Origin: Agromyces sp. 3263
GTDB taxonomy: Bacteria > Actinomycetota > Actinomycetes > Actinomycetales > Microbacteriaceae
Direction of reading: 5' to 3'
DNA length: 64,000 nucleotides
Assembly: GCF_031456545.1 (NCBI RefSeq)
Contig: NZ_JAVDUV010000001.1
Coordinates: forward strand, 310,001 to 374,000
In this document: positions 53,223-63,169 of the stretch, piece by piece
How positions within the stretch are numbered: position 1 is the first letter of the stretch
Layout: each line of letters begins with the position of its first letter
The notes under the pieces: generated by a model
Databases searched by the model: none
What the model saw: the letters and a program-made list of their open reading frames with translations, nothing else
Told to the model about the DNA's origin: nothing
Position numbers and translations under genes: made by a program

Positions 53223-54068
53223 ATGACATCTCGCGTGCTCGTGGTGACCGTGACTTATCACACCGGTGAGACACTTCGCCCCTTCCTCGCCAGCCTGCGC
53301 TCCGCCAGTGTCGACTCCCCGGGCATCGTCGTCGTCGACAACGGCTCGGGCTCCGTGGACCGCGAACGCGAGCTGGCCGCGGAATACGACGCTCGATTCA
53401 TCCCCCTCCGGGAGAACCGAGGATACGGATCCGGCATCGCCGCCGGGGTCGAGGCCTCGGAGCCGAGCGAATACGTCCTCATCGCGAACCCCGACGTGGT
53501 GTTCGAACCCGGTTCGATCGACGAGCTGGTCGCGGCAGCCGATGCCGATCCGGCCGTCGGTGCCGTCGGCCCCCGCATCCTCGATCCCGACGGCAGCGTA
53601 TATCCCTCCGCGCGGAACCTCCCGTCGCTCGGCGCGGGCGTCGGTCATGCGGTGTTCGGTCGGATCTGGCCTTCGAACCCCTGGTCGCGGAGCTATCGGG
53701 TGGAGTACGACAACGCGACCCGTGCGCGTGATGCGGGGTGGCTCTCGGGTGCCTGCCTGCTCGTTCGGCGCGCCGCCTACGACCAGATCGGCGGGTTCGA
53801 CCCTAGGTTCTTCATGTACTTCGAGGATGTGGACCTCGGGGCTCGGCTCGGCGAAGCCGGATGGCGCAATCGCTATCAGCCGTCATCGACGGTCATGCAC
53901 ACGGGAGCGCACTCGACGTCCCGCGACGGCAGCAGGATGGCGGCCGTCCATCACGACAGCGCATACCTCTATCTCTCCCGCCGGTATGCGTCGTGGTATC
54001 ACGCGCCAGTCAGACTGCTGCTCCGCATGGGCCTGGGAGCGCGGAAGCGCTGGGTGAGCAGGTCGTGA
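53223..54068 (+). CDS. Glycosyltransferase family 2 (WbbL rhamnosyltransferase-like)
   Basis: 281 residues. RVLVVTVTYHTGETLRPFLA, IVVVDNGSGSVDRERELAAE, FIPLRENRGYGSGIAAGVEA and YVLIANPDVVFEPGSIDELV (NPDV metal site) are the WbbL/rhamnosyltransferase pattern, followed by GWLSGACLLVRRAAYDQIGG and FFMYFEDVDLGARLGEAGWR (EDVD acceptor site). Rhamnose is a good guess because the rml genes lie 3 kb away. The stop overlaps the next start as GTGA. Confidence 0.88.
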   Translation: MTSRVLVVTVTYHTGETLRPFLASLRSASVDSPGIVVVDNGSGSVDRERELAAEYDARFIPLRENRGYGSGIAAGVEASEPSEYVLIANPDVVFEPGSIDELVAAADADPAVGAVGPRILDPDGSVYPSARNLPSLGAGVGHAVFGRIWPSNPWSRSYRVEYDNATRARDAGWLSGACLLVRRAAYDQIGGFDPRFFMYFEDVDLGARLGEAGWRNRYQPSSTVMHTGAHSTSRDGSRMAAVHHDSAYLYLSRRYASWYHAPVRLLLRMGLGARKRWVSRS

Positions 54069-55009
54069 GACACCCGTCCGACATTCCCGGCGGACCGCTC
54101 GGCGTCGCGAAGTGGGTCGTGGGCGGGACGGTTCGCGTGCCCAGGCGAGTGGTGGCGGCCGTCCGGCGTCGCACCTCCGAACGGCTGCGGTTCTGGCGCG
54201 CCGGCGCGATCGCCCGACGCGATGCTCGGCACTGGCGGAACTTGGTCCGCCGCTCCGCAGCAGGTCGGTTCCGCATCGAGACGTTGCTGGGTCAGGTCTC
54301 GACGGCGGATGTCGCCGTGATCGTCTGCCTCTGGAACCGTCCGAGTCGAATCGACGCGATCCTCGACCAGCTCGACCGGCAATCCACGGGTCGCGGCATC
54401 CGCCTGATGCTGTGGAACAACGCACCGGCGGATGACCTGCACTACCGGGACCGGATTGCCGCGTTCACGGCGGGGGGATCGCTCCGCAGCGTGGAGTACG
54501 TCGCGAGCCAGGACAACGTCGGCGGCCTCGCCCGCTTCTTCCTGGCCCGCCGGGCCGCCGCGACGGGGATGGCCTCGCGCGAGTTCATCATGCTGGACGA
54601 CGACCAGGACATCTCCAGCTCGTTCGTGGACGACCTGCTCGCCGCCGGCGGCCCTGCCCGCATCGCGGGGGTCTGGGCCTGGCGGTATCTCGGTCGGTCG
54701 CACTGGGACCGGGTGCCCGTCGAGGCCGGCGACCCCGCGGACTATGTCGGCACGGGCGGGTGCGTCTGCGACGTCGAAATCGTCGCGGATGCGTCGTTCT
54801 TCACCGAGCTCCCCCGTCGGTATTCCTTCCTCGAGGACCAATGGATGTGCGCGAGGGCCCGATCGCGAGGCTGGACGCTGACGAAGGTCGACACGCCAGT
54901 CGAGTTCGTCCTGCACGAGACCAACCAGTTCCCGGCCCTCGCCGACCTCAAGAACGAGTTCCGGGAGTACCTCGACACCGGTACCCGCGGTCAGCAGACC
55001 GCCAGATAG
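54065..55009 (+). CDS. Glycosyltransferase, GT2-like
   Basis: 314 residues from a GTG overlapping the previous stop. About 1-75 is a basic, Arg-rich N-terminus. The GT-A part starts at ADVAVIVCLWNRPSRIDAIL (about 80-100), with RLMLWNNAPADDLHYRDRIA and FIMLDDDQDISSSFVDDLLA (DDDQD metal site). The domain ends near LEDQWMCARARSRGWTLTKV. The arrangement is reminiscent of galactofuranosyl- and glucosyl-GT2 enzymes, but no sugar can be named. The 3' end overlaps the convergent cell-wall-binding gene by 19 bases. Confidence 0.78.
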   Translation: MRHPSDIPGGPLGVAKWVVGGTVRVPRRVVAAVRRRTSERLRFWRAGAIARRDARHWRNLVRRSAAGRFRIETLLGQVSTADVAVIVCLWNRPSRIDAILDQLDRQSTGRGIRLMLWNNAPADDLHYRDRIAAFTAGGSLRSVEYVASQDNVGGLARFFLARRAAATGMASREFIMLDDDQDISSSFVDDLLAAGGPARIAGVWAWRYLGRSHWDRVPVEAGDPADYVGTGGCVCDVEIVADASFFTELPRRYSFLEDQWMCARARSRGWTLTKVDTPVEFVLHETNQFPALADLKNEFREYLDTGTRGQQTAR

Positions 55010-56964
55010 GCCACCTGGTCGCCCAGCACCGCCGACCCGCCAAGCATGACGAGCGACGTCGCCTTGAGCGCATCGGACCTCAGGTCGTTGTTCACGCAGC
55101 CGGGGAACGTCACGTAGAGCGGACTTCCCGCCTTCGCTGCGGCTGCCGATCCGGACAGCGCATCGGCGAAGCCCGTTCCAGTCGCGACGTAGACCTTCGA
55201 CGGGTTCGGGAAGGCGTCGCGATTGATCGCGACGCTCGTCATGTACCTGTCAGCCCCGAAGAGCCGCTGCACGGTGAACCCCGCGTCCCGGATGCCCTGC
55301 TCCACCCCAGGCGAGACAGCGCTCGTTCCGCCGACGATCTTCACCGTCGTCACGCCGAGTTTGCGCAACTCGGCGATCGTCGCCGCGTCGATCGCTCCGA
55401 GGCTTCCGTTCGCGAGGAGGACTGGGGCCTTCTTCGCACCACCGGCCGCGCTCGCGGAAAGTGCATCGGGGAAGTCCATGCCGGTCGCGAGATAGGCGGT
55501 GGTGGCCGTCCCGAATGCGAAGTCGGCGACCTTCATCGCGGTGTCGTAGCGATCGGCCCCTCCGAGGCGCGTCACCGGCGCGACCGTCTTCAGGGTGGTT
55601 TCGACCGAGACGGAGACTGCGGCCTGCCCGCCGACGAGCACGATGCTCGACGGCGCGAGGCGCTTCAGCTCCGCGAGCGTGCTCGACGGGACGTAGCCCG
55701 GATCGACGAGGAGCAGGGGCCCTCCGTCGACGGCTGCCGCTCCGCCAGCTGCGAGGGCGTCGGGATAGTTGCCGCCGGCGGTCACGTAGACGACGGGCGC
55801 CGTCGATGGGAAGCTCGAACGGGCGATCATGACGGCGGTCTCGAACCTGTCATTGCCGGCAAGTCGCGTTGCCGCTGGGTTCGGCGCAGTGGTCGGATTG
55901 CCGAACCACAGGTTGTAGAAGTTCCAGAAGTTTCGGTTCCCATACGAGGCGCATGGGTCACTGCTGGCGTCCCACCCGGCTGCGAGGGCGTTGGCGTTCG
56001 GCTGGTACGGCGTGTAGTGATACAGCGCAGCGGTCGCGATGTTGTTGATGTAGACACCCGATGACCCACACCCGGGATCAGGATCGTATGCGATGGATCG
56101 GACCTGGCCGACGGCATACCGTCCGCTCTGATACATGCTGCTCTGCGGATTCGTGTACCACGTCAGCTGTCGTGCCGCACCATAGACCTGCGAGAAGAAC
56201 CCCGAGTATGCCGTGTCGCACGGCGCAGTGTCGGGGCACGCCATGCCCATGGCGGATCGCAGCTGTCCGCCGGTCGGGTCGGGATCCGTGATGAGGGTCT
56301 GCTCCTTCTGCAGGGTCGTCAGTATGACCTTCGCGCTGAGGCCGCAGAGGCGTTGCACCTTGTAGATGATGCGTGCGGCGGGCTCGCCCGGCGCACCGGG
56401 ATACGGATCGCAGGTGCCGAAACTCCATGCGAAATTCGGCGTGTCGACTCGGAGCGCCGCCAGGCAGTAGGAGTTCGCACAACTGCCCACCTTCGCCTGG
56501 AGAAAGGCCTGGATCTCGGCCTCGGTCATCGCCCAGGAGTTGAAGAAGTTGAAGTCGCTGATGAGGTAACCGGCCGTGAAACTCGGCACCGCGGCCAGGG
56601 CCGCCGACTCGCGCAGCAGGGATTGGGAACGCTCGGCGACGGGTCCCACTGCGTCGCTCTTGGACGTGCCATCTGGGGTGGCCGTCTCCGTCCCTTCAGG
56701 GTCGGCGGGTTCCTGCTCCACCGGAACCTCCGCCTCAGGCGGCTGCGGTGCAGGCGTCTCCGTCGGCTCCGGCGCTGGATCGTCCGTCGGCGGTGCGGTC
56801 GCCGGTGTTGTCACCTCGGCGTTCGCCGGGTCGCCCACGCCCGGCGACGCGGTGGCGGCCGGAATCCCGCCGGGCGCGGGCTGCGGCTCCCCCGCCACTG
56901 CCGGCCCACCGAGCATCAATGCCGAAACGAGGGCTGAGACGCCGAGCGTCGTGTACATCATCAT
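54991..56964 (-). CDS. Secreted cell-wall-binding protein with lysozyme-like domain and three CWB2 repeats
   Basis: 657 residues from an ATG with GGGGA 5 bases upstream. A signal peptide (about 1-25, ending PAVAG) leads to a Pro/Thr/Glu-rich linker (about 26-100). A Cys-rich globular domain (about 125-355) with KVILTTLQKEQTLIT and FFSQVYGAARQLTWYTN resembles lytic transglycosylase-like folds; the Glu in QKEQ is a candidate catalytic residue. Three cell-wall-binding repeats 2 follow: RLAGNDRFETAVMIA, RLGGADRYDTAMKVA and RLFGADRYMTSVAIN. They bind wall polymers non-covalently. Lying among polysaccharide genes, it may be a display or remodelling protein for the product. Confidence 0.85.
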   Translation of the reverse strand: MMMYTTLGVSALVSALMLGGPAVAGEPQPAPGGIPAATASPGVGDPANAEVTTPATAPPTDDPAPEPTETPAPQPPEAEVPVEQEPADPEGTETATPDGTSKSDAVGPVAERSQSLLRESAALAAVPSFTAGYLISDFNFFNSWAMTEAEIQAFLQAKVGSCANSYCLAALRVDTPNFAWSFGTCDPYPGAPGEPAARIIYKVQRLCGLSAKVILTTLQKEQTLITDPDPTGGQLRSAMGMACPDTAPCDTAYSGFFSQVYGAARQLTWYTNPQSSMYQSGRYAVGQVRSIAYDPDPGCGSSGVYINNIATAALYHYTPYQPNANALAAGWDASSDPCASYGNRNFWNFYNLWFGNPTTAPNPAATRLAGNDRFETAVMIARSSFPSTAPVVYVTAGGNYPDALAAGGAAAVDGGPLLLVDPGYVPSSTLAELKRLAPSSIVLVGGQAAVSVSVETTLKTVAPVTRLGGADRYDTAMKVADFAFGTATTAYLATGMDFPDALSASAAGGAKKAPVLLANGSLGAIDAATIAELRKLGVTTVKIVGGTSAVSPGVEQGIRDAGFTVQRLFGADRYMTSVAINRDAFPNPSKVYVATGTGFADALSGSAAAAKAGSPLYVTFPGCVNNDLRSDALKATSLVMLGGSAVLGDQVAYLAVC

Positions 56965-57059
56965 CGTTGTCCCCACGGCTCGACGCTAGCGCCGAGGGCC
57001 TGAGTTGGGAACCACCGTTCCGGTGCGGCGGGCATTCCTCGCGAGCCGCCGGGGGTCGG
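56965..57059 (-). promoter_or_regulatory. Upstream region of the cell-wall-binding protein gene
   Basis: 95 bases between rmlA and the secreted protein gene, both on the minus strand. A weak -35 TTCCCA (57003-57008), a 17-base spacer and TAGCGT (56980-56985) could be a promoter. No terminator-like hairpin with long arms is visible after rmlA. Confidence 0.3.
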
Positions 57060-57932
57060 TCAGGAGCGTCGACTGCCCGCGAGCCGCTCGAGGTACATGC
57101 CGTAGCCGCTCTTCTTGAGCGGCTCAGCGATGCGCCGCAGACGATCGTCATCGATCCACCCTGCGCGCCAGGCGATCTCCTCGATGCATCCGACCTTGAA
57201 TCCCTGCCGGTCCTCGATCACCCGCACGTACTCGGACGCCTGCATCATCGACTCGAACGTTCCGGTGTCGAGCCACGCGGTGCCTCGGTCGAGGACTCGC
57301 ACCTGGAGGCGGCCGGCCTGCAGGTACCGCTCGTTGACCGTCGAGATCTCGAGTTCGCCACGCGCGCTCGGCTCGATGGTCTTGGCGATCTCGACGACCG
57401 AGTTGTCGTAGAAGTAGAGACCGGGCACCGCGAAGTCGCTCTTCGGGTTCGCGGGCTTCTCCTCGATCGAGAGCGCCGTGAAATCCTCGTCGAACTCCAC
57501 CACCCCGTATGCGCTCGGGTCGCTCACCTGGTACGCGAAGATCAGCGCGCCGTCGATCTCGGTGTTCTCGCGCAGGGCCGAGCCCAGGCCGGTGCCGTGG
57601 AAGATGTTGTCTCCGAGGACCAGAGCGACGTTCTCGTCGCCGATGAACTCTTCACCGATGATGAAGGCCTGGGCCAGCCCGTCGGGACTCGGCTGAACGG
57701 CATACTCCAGGCGGATGCCGAGCGACGAGCCATCGCCGAGCAGTGCCCGGAACTGCTCGTTGTACTCGGGAGTCGTGATGATGAGGATCTCGCTGATCCC
57801 GGCCATCATCAGCGTCGAGAGCGGGTAGTACACCATCGGCTTGTCATAGATCGGCATGAGCTGCTTGGAGATGCCCTTGGTGATCGGCCACAGGCGCGTG
57901 CCGGAGCCGCCGGCGAGGATGATGCCGCGCAC
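57060..57932 (-). CDS. rmlA: Glucose-1-phosphate thymidylyltransferase
   Basis: 290 residues from a GTG with GGAGGG 8 bases upstream. It makes dTDP-glucose from dTTP and glucose 1-phosphate, the first step to dTDP-L-rhamnose. Signature GGSGTRLWP (8-16) and [17 protein letters not shown], then [13 protein letters not shown] (about 107-119) with the metal Asp, and [21 protein letters not shown]-terminal ERLAGSRRS is normal length. It follows rmlC by four bases. Confidence 0.97.
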   Translation of the reverse strand: MRGIILAGGSGTRLWPITKGISKQLMPIYDKPMVYYPLSTLMMAGISEILIITTPEYNEQFRALLGDGSSLGIRLEYAVQPSPDGLAQAFIIGEEFIGDENVALVLGDNIFHGTGLGSALRENTEIDGALIFAYQVSDPSAYGVVEFDEDFTALSIEEKPANPKSDFAVPGLYFYDNSVVEIAKTIEPSARGELEISTVNERYLQAGRLQVRVLDRGTAWLDTGTFESMMQASEYVRVIEDRQGFKVGCIEEIAWRAGWIDDDRLRRIAEPLKKSGYGMYLERLAGSRRS

Positions 57933-57936
57933 GGAC

Positions 57937-59627
<1,691 letters not shown>

Positions 59628-59631
59628 CGAC

Positions 59632-60483
59632 GTGCGTTACCTCATCACGGGCGCCTCCGGCATGCTCGGACGGGACCTGCAGGCCGTGCTGGCAGACCGG
59701 ACCGTGACCGCCCTGACCCGTGCCGACCTCGACGTGACGGATGCGGCGGCAGTCCGCGAGGCGGTCGCCGGCCACGATGTGGTCCTGAACTGCGCGGCCT
59801 ACACTAAGGTCGACGACGCCGAGGAGCACGAAGACGTCGCATACGCGGTGAACGCCGTCGGACCCGCCAACCTGGCCGCCGCGAGCGCCGCGACCGGTGC
59901 ACGTCTCGTCACCATCTCCACCGACTACGTCTTCGACGGCGGCGCGACCACTCCCTACGCCGAGGACCGCCGCCGCGAGCCCATCAACGCCTACGGTCGC
60001 ACCAAGGCCGCCGGTGAGGAGCTCGCGCTGGCCTCCCACCCCGACGGCACCTTCATCGTACGGACGGCATGGCTCTACGGCGCCCACGGGCCCAACTTCG
60101 CCACGACGATGCTGAAGCTCGCCGCGTCGAAGCAGACCTGGTCCGTCGTCGACGACCAGCTGGGCCAGCCGACCTGGACCGCCGACCTCGCCGCGCAGAT
60201 CGTCGCCATGCTCGATGCCGACGCTCCGGCGGGGGTGTACCACGGCACGAACTCCGGTCAGGCGACGTGGTTCGACTTCGCCCGCGCGGTGCTCGAGGAG
60301 GCGGGACTCGACCCCGAGCGCATCACGCCCACCGACAGCTCGACGTTCACCCGACCGGCCGCGCGACCCTCGTACTCGGTGCTGGGCCACGAGGCGTGGG
60401 CCGCGGCCGGGCTCTCGCCCATGCGCGACTGGCGGGCGGCGCTCGCCCAAGCGGCGAGCGAGGGAGTGCTCGCCGGCGAATGA
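59632..60483 (+). CDS. rmlD: dTDP-4-dehydrorhamnose reductase
   Basis: 283 residues from a GTG. NAD(P)-binding TGASGMLGRDL (6-16), NCAAYTKVDDAE, STDYVFDG (96-103) and YGRTK (121-125). It makes dTDP-L-rhamnose in the last step. With rmlA, rmlC and rmlB next to it, the full pathway is present, arranged as two divergent pairs. The stop is 22 bases from the convergent GT2 stop. Confidence 0.97.
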   Translation: MRYLITGASGMLGRDLQAVLADRTVTALTRADLDVTDAAAVREAVAGHDVVLNCAAYTKVDDAEEHEDVAYAVNAVGPANLAAASAATGARLVTISTDYVFDGGATTPYAEDRRREPINAYGRTKAAGEELALASHPDGTFIVRTAWLYGAHGPNFATTMLKLAASKQTWSVVDDQLGQPTWTADLAAQIVAMLDADAPAGVYHGTNSGQATWFDFARAVLEEAGLDPERITPTDSSTFTRPAARPSYSVLGHEAWAAAGLSPMRDWRAALAQAASEGVLAGE

Positions 60484-60505
60484 GCCGGGAGCGACGGCCG
60501 GTATG

Positions 60506-62149
60506 TCAGCGCTCGAGTTCGCGGGAGTACTCGTCACGCTGGATCAGCGCGTCCCATCGACGAGCGAGGGTCGCGAACTCGGACGGCAACACCGTCGCCT
60601 CCCGCGTGCGCGACTCGAAGTGGTAGAGCCGCGCCGCGCCCGTGCACACGACGGAACGGCCCGTTGACCGCACCTTCAGGCTGAGGTCGACGTCGTTGTA
60701 GTTCCCGGGGAAGAGCGGTGAGAAGCCGCCCACCTCCCGCACCACGTCGGCGGGCAGCAGCGCGCACGCCGCGGTCACCCCTGACACCTCGCGAGTGACG
60801 GTCAGCGAGGCCAGCGGCCGAAGCGCGCCCGGTGTGACACCGAATGCGACGTGGCCTGCGCCCCCGCCCTGGTAGATGTGCCCGAGGTGCTGCACCGAGC
60901 CGTCATCGAAGAAGAGCATCGCGCCGACCATTCCGATGCCGTCCTGCTGCGCGAGCCCGAGCATTCGCTCGATCCAGTCGGGCGTGACGACCTCGACGTC
61001 GTCGTTCAGCATGAGCAGGTAGTCTCCCCGCGCGACCGCGGCGCCCCGGTTCATCTTGGCGCTGAAGTTGAACGCCTCACTCCAGCGGACCAGGACGAGC
61101 CGGTCTCCGGCGAGGGCCTCCACCTCGTCGATCACCGCCTGCGGCGTCGCGTCGTCGGCGACCAGGACGATCTCCACCTCACCCCAGGTGGTCCGTTCGC
61201 AGATGCCCCTGACGGCCTCTACGACGAACGTGCGTTCGGAACCCGCGACCGCACCGGAACTGCCACGCGTCGGCATGATGATCGAGACGAGCGGCCGGCC
61301 GAGGACCGGGTACTCGACGGTGCGATATCCCGACTCCGTCGTCACCGTTCCCGCCACGCCGATCTGTTCGAGGTGCTCGGAGACGACACGGGCGGCCGCG
61401 TCGCCCGCCGCCTCCAGTGGGCGGTCGACCGGCTGTCCGACGCCGATGACCTCGCGGACACGTGTGACCGCCGTCGCGGGCGTGCGAAGTGCGATGTCGA
61501 GCACGTGCGCCCCGTCGGCTGCGGCGCGGAAGCCGCCTCGCGTACGGAGTGCCTCGACGTTCAGCACCACTGCGGGCCCGAGGTAGTCCTCCTCGCGGAG
61601 GCGAACCGGCGAGAACGCCGGAGCGCGGAAACGGACTCCGCGCGCGGAACGGCTGTCGCCGTACACGAGCTCGACGCCGGGCTCGCGTTCGAGGAGCCGC
61701 CGGACCTCCGCCAGCCCGGACGCCGTCACCTCGGAGCCCGGCCGCACGAGCACCAAGTGGGAGGCATTCGTGGATGCGAGCATCGCATTCCCGACGACGG
61801 CATCGCCGGGAACCTCCGCCACGTCGATCCCGGCGGCACTGAGGTGGACCGGGCGCCGGCGCGCGAGGAAGTGCCCGAGCCGCCACCGCTCACGCTCGAG
61901 GCGTCGAATCCCGATCCGCGCCAGCGGTCCCAACGGCGAAGCGACCACCCGCCGCATCGCGCCGCGCGGGTACCGCACGTAGAACGGCATCGGGGTGTGC
62001 GCGGGGAGTTCACGACCGTGCGTGGATGCCTCGCGCTGCCCCATCAGGGCATCGACGACGCCGAACTGCGCCTCGCGGTCGCGCTCGACGTCGGACATCT
62101 GATGCTCGGAGCTCGAACTCCAGCCGGCCGCAGCGACCCCTTGACTCAC
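60506..62149 (-). CDS. Glycosyltransferase family 2 with long N-terminal extension
   Basis: 547 residues from a GTG at 62149 with AGAGGA 9 bases upstream; an ATG at 62098 would remove 17 residues. About 1-270 is an extension without a recognised family (MRRVVASPLGPLARIGIRRL; GPAVVLNVEALRTRGGFRAA), possibly a degenerate GT domain. The GT2 core (about 285-500) has VSIIMPTRGSSGAVAGSERT, EIVLVADDATPQAVIDEVEA, YLLMLNDDVEVVTPDWIERM (NDDV metal site), QHLGHIYQGGGAGHVAFGVT and FSPLFPGNYNDVDLSLKVRS (NDVD acceptor site). Likely rhamnosyl or related transfer beside the rml genes. Confidence 0.83.
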   Translation of the reverse strand: MSQGVAAAGWSSSSEHQMSDVERDREAQFGVVDALMGQREASTHGRELPAHTPMPFYVRYPRGAMRRVVASPLGPLARIGIRRLERERWRLGHFLARRRPVHLSAAGIDVAEVPGDAVVGNAMLASTNASHLVLVRPGSEVTASGLAEVRRLLEREPGVELVYGDSRSARGVRFRAPAFSPVRLREEDYLGPAVVLNVEALRTRGGFRAAADGAHVLDIALRTPATAVTRVREVIGVGQPVDRPLEAAGDAAARVVSEHLEQIGVAGTVTTESGYRTVEYPVLGRPLVSIIMPTRGSSGAVAGSERTFVVEAVRGICERTTWGEVEIVLVADDATPQAVIDEVEALAGDRLVLVRWSEAFNFSAKMNRGAAVARGDYLLMLNDDVEVVTPDWIERMLGLAQQDGIGMVGAMLFFDDGSVQHLGHIYQGGGAGHVAFGVTPGALRPLASLTVTREVSGVTAACALLPADVVREVGGFSPLFPGNYNDVDLSLKVRSTGRSVVCTGAARLYHFESRTREATVLPSEFATLARRWDALIQRDEYSRELER

Positions 62150-62238
62150 CTGATCGGTTCCTCTCGACTGACGACCGTGAACTACTCTAATGTCCGCGGC
62201 ATCCGTCAACGCCCGGAGCCGCATTGGAAGGAATTCCC
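62150..62238. promoter_or_regulatory. Divergent promoter region of two GT2 genes
   Basis: TACTCTA (62183-62189) reads TACTCT on the plus strand and TAGAGT on the minus strand, so one site may serve both directions. On the minus strand TTGACG (62204-62209) is a possible -35 box, though its spacing to TAGAGT is only 14 bases. AAGGA lies 6 bases before the TTG start at 62239. Confidence 0.45.
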
Positions 62239-63147
62239 TTGGCTCATGTGATCGCCGTTGTGCCCCTCTACCGACCGGGCGACGACGTGGTGCCACGGCT
62301 GCGCGCGCTGCGCGATCAGGTGGACTCGCTGATCGCCGTGGACGACGGCTCCGGCGACGAGGCGCACGCAGTGCTGCGCGATCTGGAAGCCGAGGGCATG
62401 ACCGTGCTTCGCCTGTCACAGAACTCGGGCATCGCGTCAGCGCTCAACACGGGGGTACGACGGGCACTCGGCGACGGCGCGGACTTCGTTGTCAACGTCG
62501 ACCAGGACAGCGACCTTCCGCCCGACTACGTGGCCATCGCCCTCGACGTGTTCTCCGCTGCCAGCCCGATCACCCGCATCGGCATCGTGTGCGTCGATGC
62601 GGTCAACGGCGCGCCGGCACTCCCCACGTGGACGTCACCAGAGGGCTTCGGCCTCGTGCCCGAGGCCATTCAGACCGGATTCGTCATCGGCCGCGAATGC
62701 CTGGAGGTCACGGGGCTGTTCGACGAGCGTCTCGTCATCGACACCGTGGACACGGAGTACTGCCTCCGCGCCCGCGACCGGGGCTTCCGGATCGCGATCG
62801 CGCGCGGGACCGACATCCGGCATTCCATCGGACGCCGGGCCGAGCTTCGCCCGTTCGGCGTGCCGATGCGGCACCGGTCCGGACGCGTCGCGACGTACCA
62901 GTACCACTCCCCGCTCCGGCGGTACTACATCGCCAGGAACAACGTCGACCTGATCCTCCGGAACGCGGCTCGTCGTCCGAGATGGGCGCTGACCGTGCTG
63001 AAGCGCGAGACCGGCGTCATGGTCGTCTCGATGATCAGCGGCCCGCAGCGCCTGGCGCAGGTCCTGGCCATCGGCACCGGCACCGTGCACGGCCTAATCC
63101 GACGCCGGGGCATGATCCCCACGTGGCTGAAGGCCCTGATCACCTGA
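62239..63147 (+). CDS. Glycosyltransferase family 2 (RfbF/rhamnosyltransferase-like)
   Basis: 302 residues from a TTG with AAGGA 6 bases upstream; an in-frame upstream TTG at 62224 has no signal. VIAVVPLYRPGDDVVPRLRA, LIAVDDGSGDEAHAVLRDLE, SGIASALNTGVRRALGDGAD, FVVNVDQDSDLPPDYVAIAL (DQDS metal site) and VIDTVDTEYCLRARDRGFRI (VDTEYC acceptor site) match the rhamnosyltransferase group that includes RfbF/RfbN. The C-terminal part has the RRYYIARNNVDLILRNAARR segment of this group. Converges on the LCP gene with 22 bases between the stops. Confidence 0.9.
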   Translation: MAHVIAVVPLYRPGDDVVPRLRALRDQVDSLIAVDDGSGDEAHAVLRDLEAEGMTVLRLSQNSGIASALNTGVRRALGDGADFVVNVDQDSDLPPDYVAIALDVFSAASPITRIGIVCVDAVNGAPALPTWTSPEGFGLVPEAIQTGFVIGRECLEVTGLFDERLVIDTVDTEYCLRARDRGFRIAIARGTDIRHSIGRRAELRPFGVPMRHRSGRVATYQYHSPLRRYYIARNNVDLILRNAARRPRWALTVLKRETGVMVVSMISGPQRLAQVLAIGTGTVHGLIRRRGMIPTWLKALIT

Positions 63148-63169
63148 CCCTCGACGCACGAGCGCGGCT

